A stretch of 64,000 nucleotides of DNA from Bradyrhizobiaceae bacterium PARB1. Its GTDB lineage: Bacteria > Pseudomonadota > Alphaproteobacteria > Rhizobiales > Xanthobacteraceae. This document shows, in pieces, positions 63,326 through 64,000 of the stretch; within the stretch, counting starts at the first letter, position 1, and every line of letters begins with the position of its first letter. The notes beneath the pieces are model-generated. The model saw only the letters and a list, made by a program, of their open reading frames with translations, was not told where the DNA came from and ran no database searches. The stretch is from positions 930,001 to 994,000 of the forward strand of contig NKIY01000002.1 in assembly GCA_002256345.1 (NCBI GenBank), written 5' to 3'. Both the position numbers and the translations under genes were made by a program.

Positions 63326-64000
63326 ATGTCGAAGCCCAGCCTGATCCTCACCGGCGGTCGCGTTTTCTGCGGCCTTAACGAAGGTTTTGCGGAAGCGATC
63401 GCGCTATCGGGCGACCGCGTGCTCGCCACCGGCAGCGCCGAGCAAATCGCCGAGATGGCTGGCCCGGACACCCGCGTGATCGAACTGGCCGGCCGCACGG
63501 CGATCCCCGGCCTCAACGATGCCCATATGCATCTGCTGCCGCTCGGCCTGACCATGACCGAGATCAATCTGCGGCCGGAGACCGGCGCCAACTCGATCGG
63601 CGAAATCCTGCGCCGGGTCGCGGAGAAGGCAAAAACCGCGAAACCCGGCGAATGGATCAATGGCCGCGGCTATGATCACAACGAGCTTGCCGAAGGCCGC
63701 CACCCCACTGCGGAAGAACTCGACATGGTGGCGCCGAACAATCCGGTCTATCTCAAACGCACCTGCGGCCACGTGGCCGTGATCAACACACAAGCGATGC
63801 GCGCGGCCGGCATCGGCCACAACACGCCCGAGCCCGATGGCGGCATGATCGAGCGCCGCGACAACAAGCTGACAGGCCTGATCGCCGAACGCGCGCTGCG
63901 CCTGATTGTCGATGCGGCGCCGAAGCCGAGCGCCGAGCGTCTGCGCGACGCCATCGACCGCGCCAGCCGCTTCATGCTCTCGCAGGGCTTTACCGCCGTC
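63326..64000 (+). CDS. Amidohydrolase, YtcJ-like (partial, runs off the window)
   Basis: The first 225 codons of an open frame that continues past the window edge. MSKPSLILTGGRVF starts the composite beta domain and IPGLNDAHMHLLPLGL carries the HxH metal motif of amidohydrolase family 3 (YtcJ-like). The start has a GGAAGG site. It is divergent from the nitrile hydratase operon and may act in the same catabolic route, which is inference only. Confidence 0.88.
   Translation, partial: MSKPSLILTGGRVFCGLNEGFAEAIALSGDRVLATGSAEQIAEMAGPDTRVIELAGRTAIPGLNDAHMHLLPLGLTMTEINLRPETGANSIGEILRRVAEKAKTAKPGEWINGRGYDHNELAEGRHPTAEELDMVAPNNPVYLKRTCGHVAVINTQAMRAAGIGHNTPEPDGGMIERRDNKLTGLIAERALRLIVDAAPKPSAERLRDAIDRASRFMLSQGFTAV

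Overview
The window is a GC-rich chromosomal segment of an alphaproteobacterium. Gene content and order point to the Nitrobacteraceae (Bradyrhizobium / Rhodopseudomonas / Tardiphaga / Afipia relatives). The evidence is a pckA - chvI - chvG - hprK - EIIA(Man) - HPr block, a FeuPQ-like two-component pair, an OmpA-like/OprB porin, a DUF2865 protein, and several families of palindromic intergenic repeats of the kind scattered through these genomes. The genus is an inference; no rRNA, tRNA or CRISPR array was seen.

Layout. 1-12 kb is housekeeping: a retropepsin-like protease, helicase HrpB, an acyltransferase, DNA polymerase I (with a decayed proofreading motif), a LysE exporter, a glutathione S-transferase, orotate phosphoribosyltransferase, a Na+/H+ antiporter and a DUF2865 protein. 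11.9-12.9 kb is a small accessory patch. It holds a 143-aa gene I do not recognise, a GTTC-N7-GTTC (LexA-type) site, and a frameshifted GIY-YIG nuclease gene bracketed by inverted repeats. 13-19 kb carries glycogen phosphorylase and a FeuPQ-like regulatory pair divergent from two small OB-fold-like proteins, one with a collagen-like tail. 19.4-26.2 kb is the PEP carboxykinase / ChvGI / regulatory PTS block, which couples envelope sensing to carbon status. 26-34 kb has a GT39-type glycosyltransferase, LepA, an orphan amino-acid-type binding protein and a PAS-GGDEF-EAL protein.

34-38.5 kb contains MepA and a molybdate cluster: a free-standing Mop/TOBE protein, an exported protein of unknown function, ModA, ModB, and a ModC that lacks its usual TOBE tail. 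38.6-44.5 kb has a K+/H+ antiporter, an MscS channel, SfsA, Map and RadC. 44.6-50 kb has an Inh-domain protein, a 2-hydroxyacid dehydrogenase, and a THI5-like ABC transporter divergent from a creatininase-family hydrolase. 50-55 kb has a two-part outer-membrane porin, a membrane-anchored FMN glutamate-synthase-like protein and ferredoxin-NADP reductase. 55.6-58 kb carries an overlapping ATP-grasp / Mur-ligase gene pair, the best candidate for an undescribed biosynthetic unit. 58-64 kb has an MDR oxidoreductase, a 0.7-kb repeat-filled non-coding stretch, a serine hydrolase, a cobalt-type nitrile hydratase operon whose alpha subunit has a histidine-rich N-terminus, and the start of an amidohydrolase cut by the window edge.

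Some longer open frames continue upstream of the likely start; in those cases I moved the start to the best-supported codon and say so. All calls come from reading the sequence and family knowledge; no database search was run.
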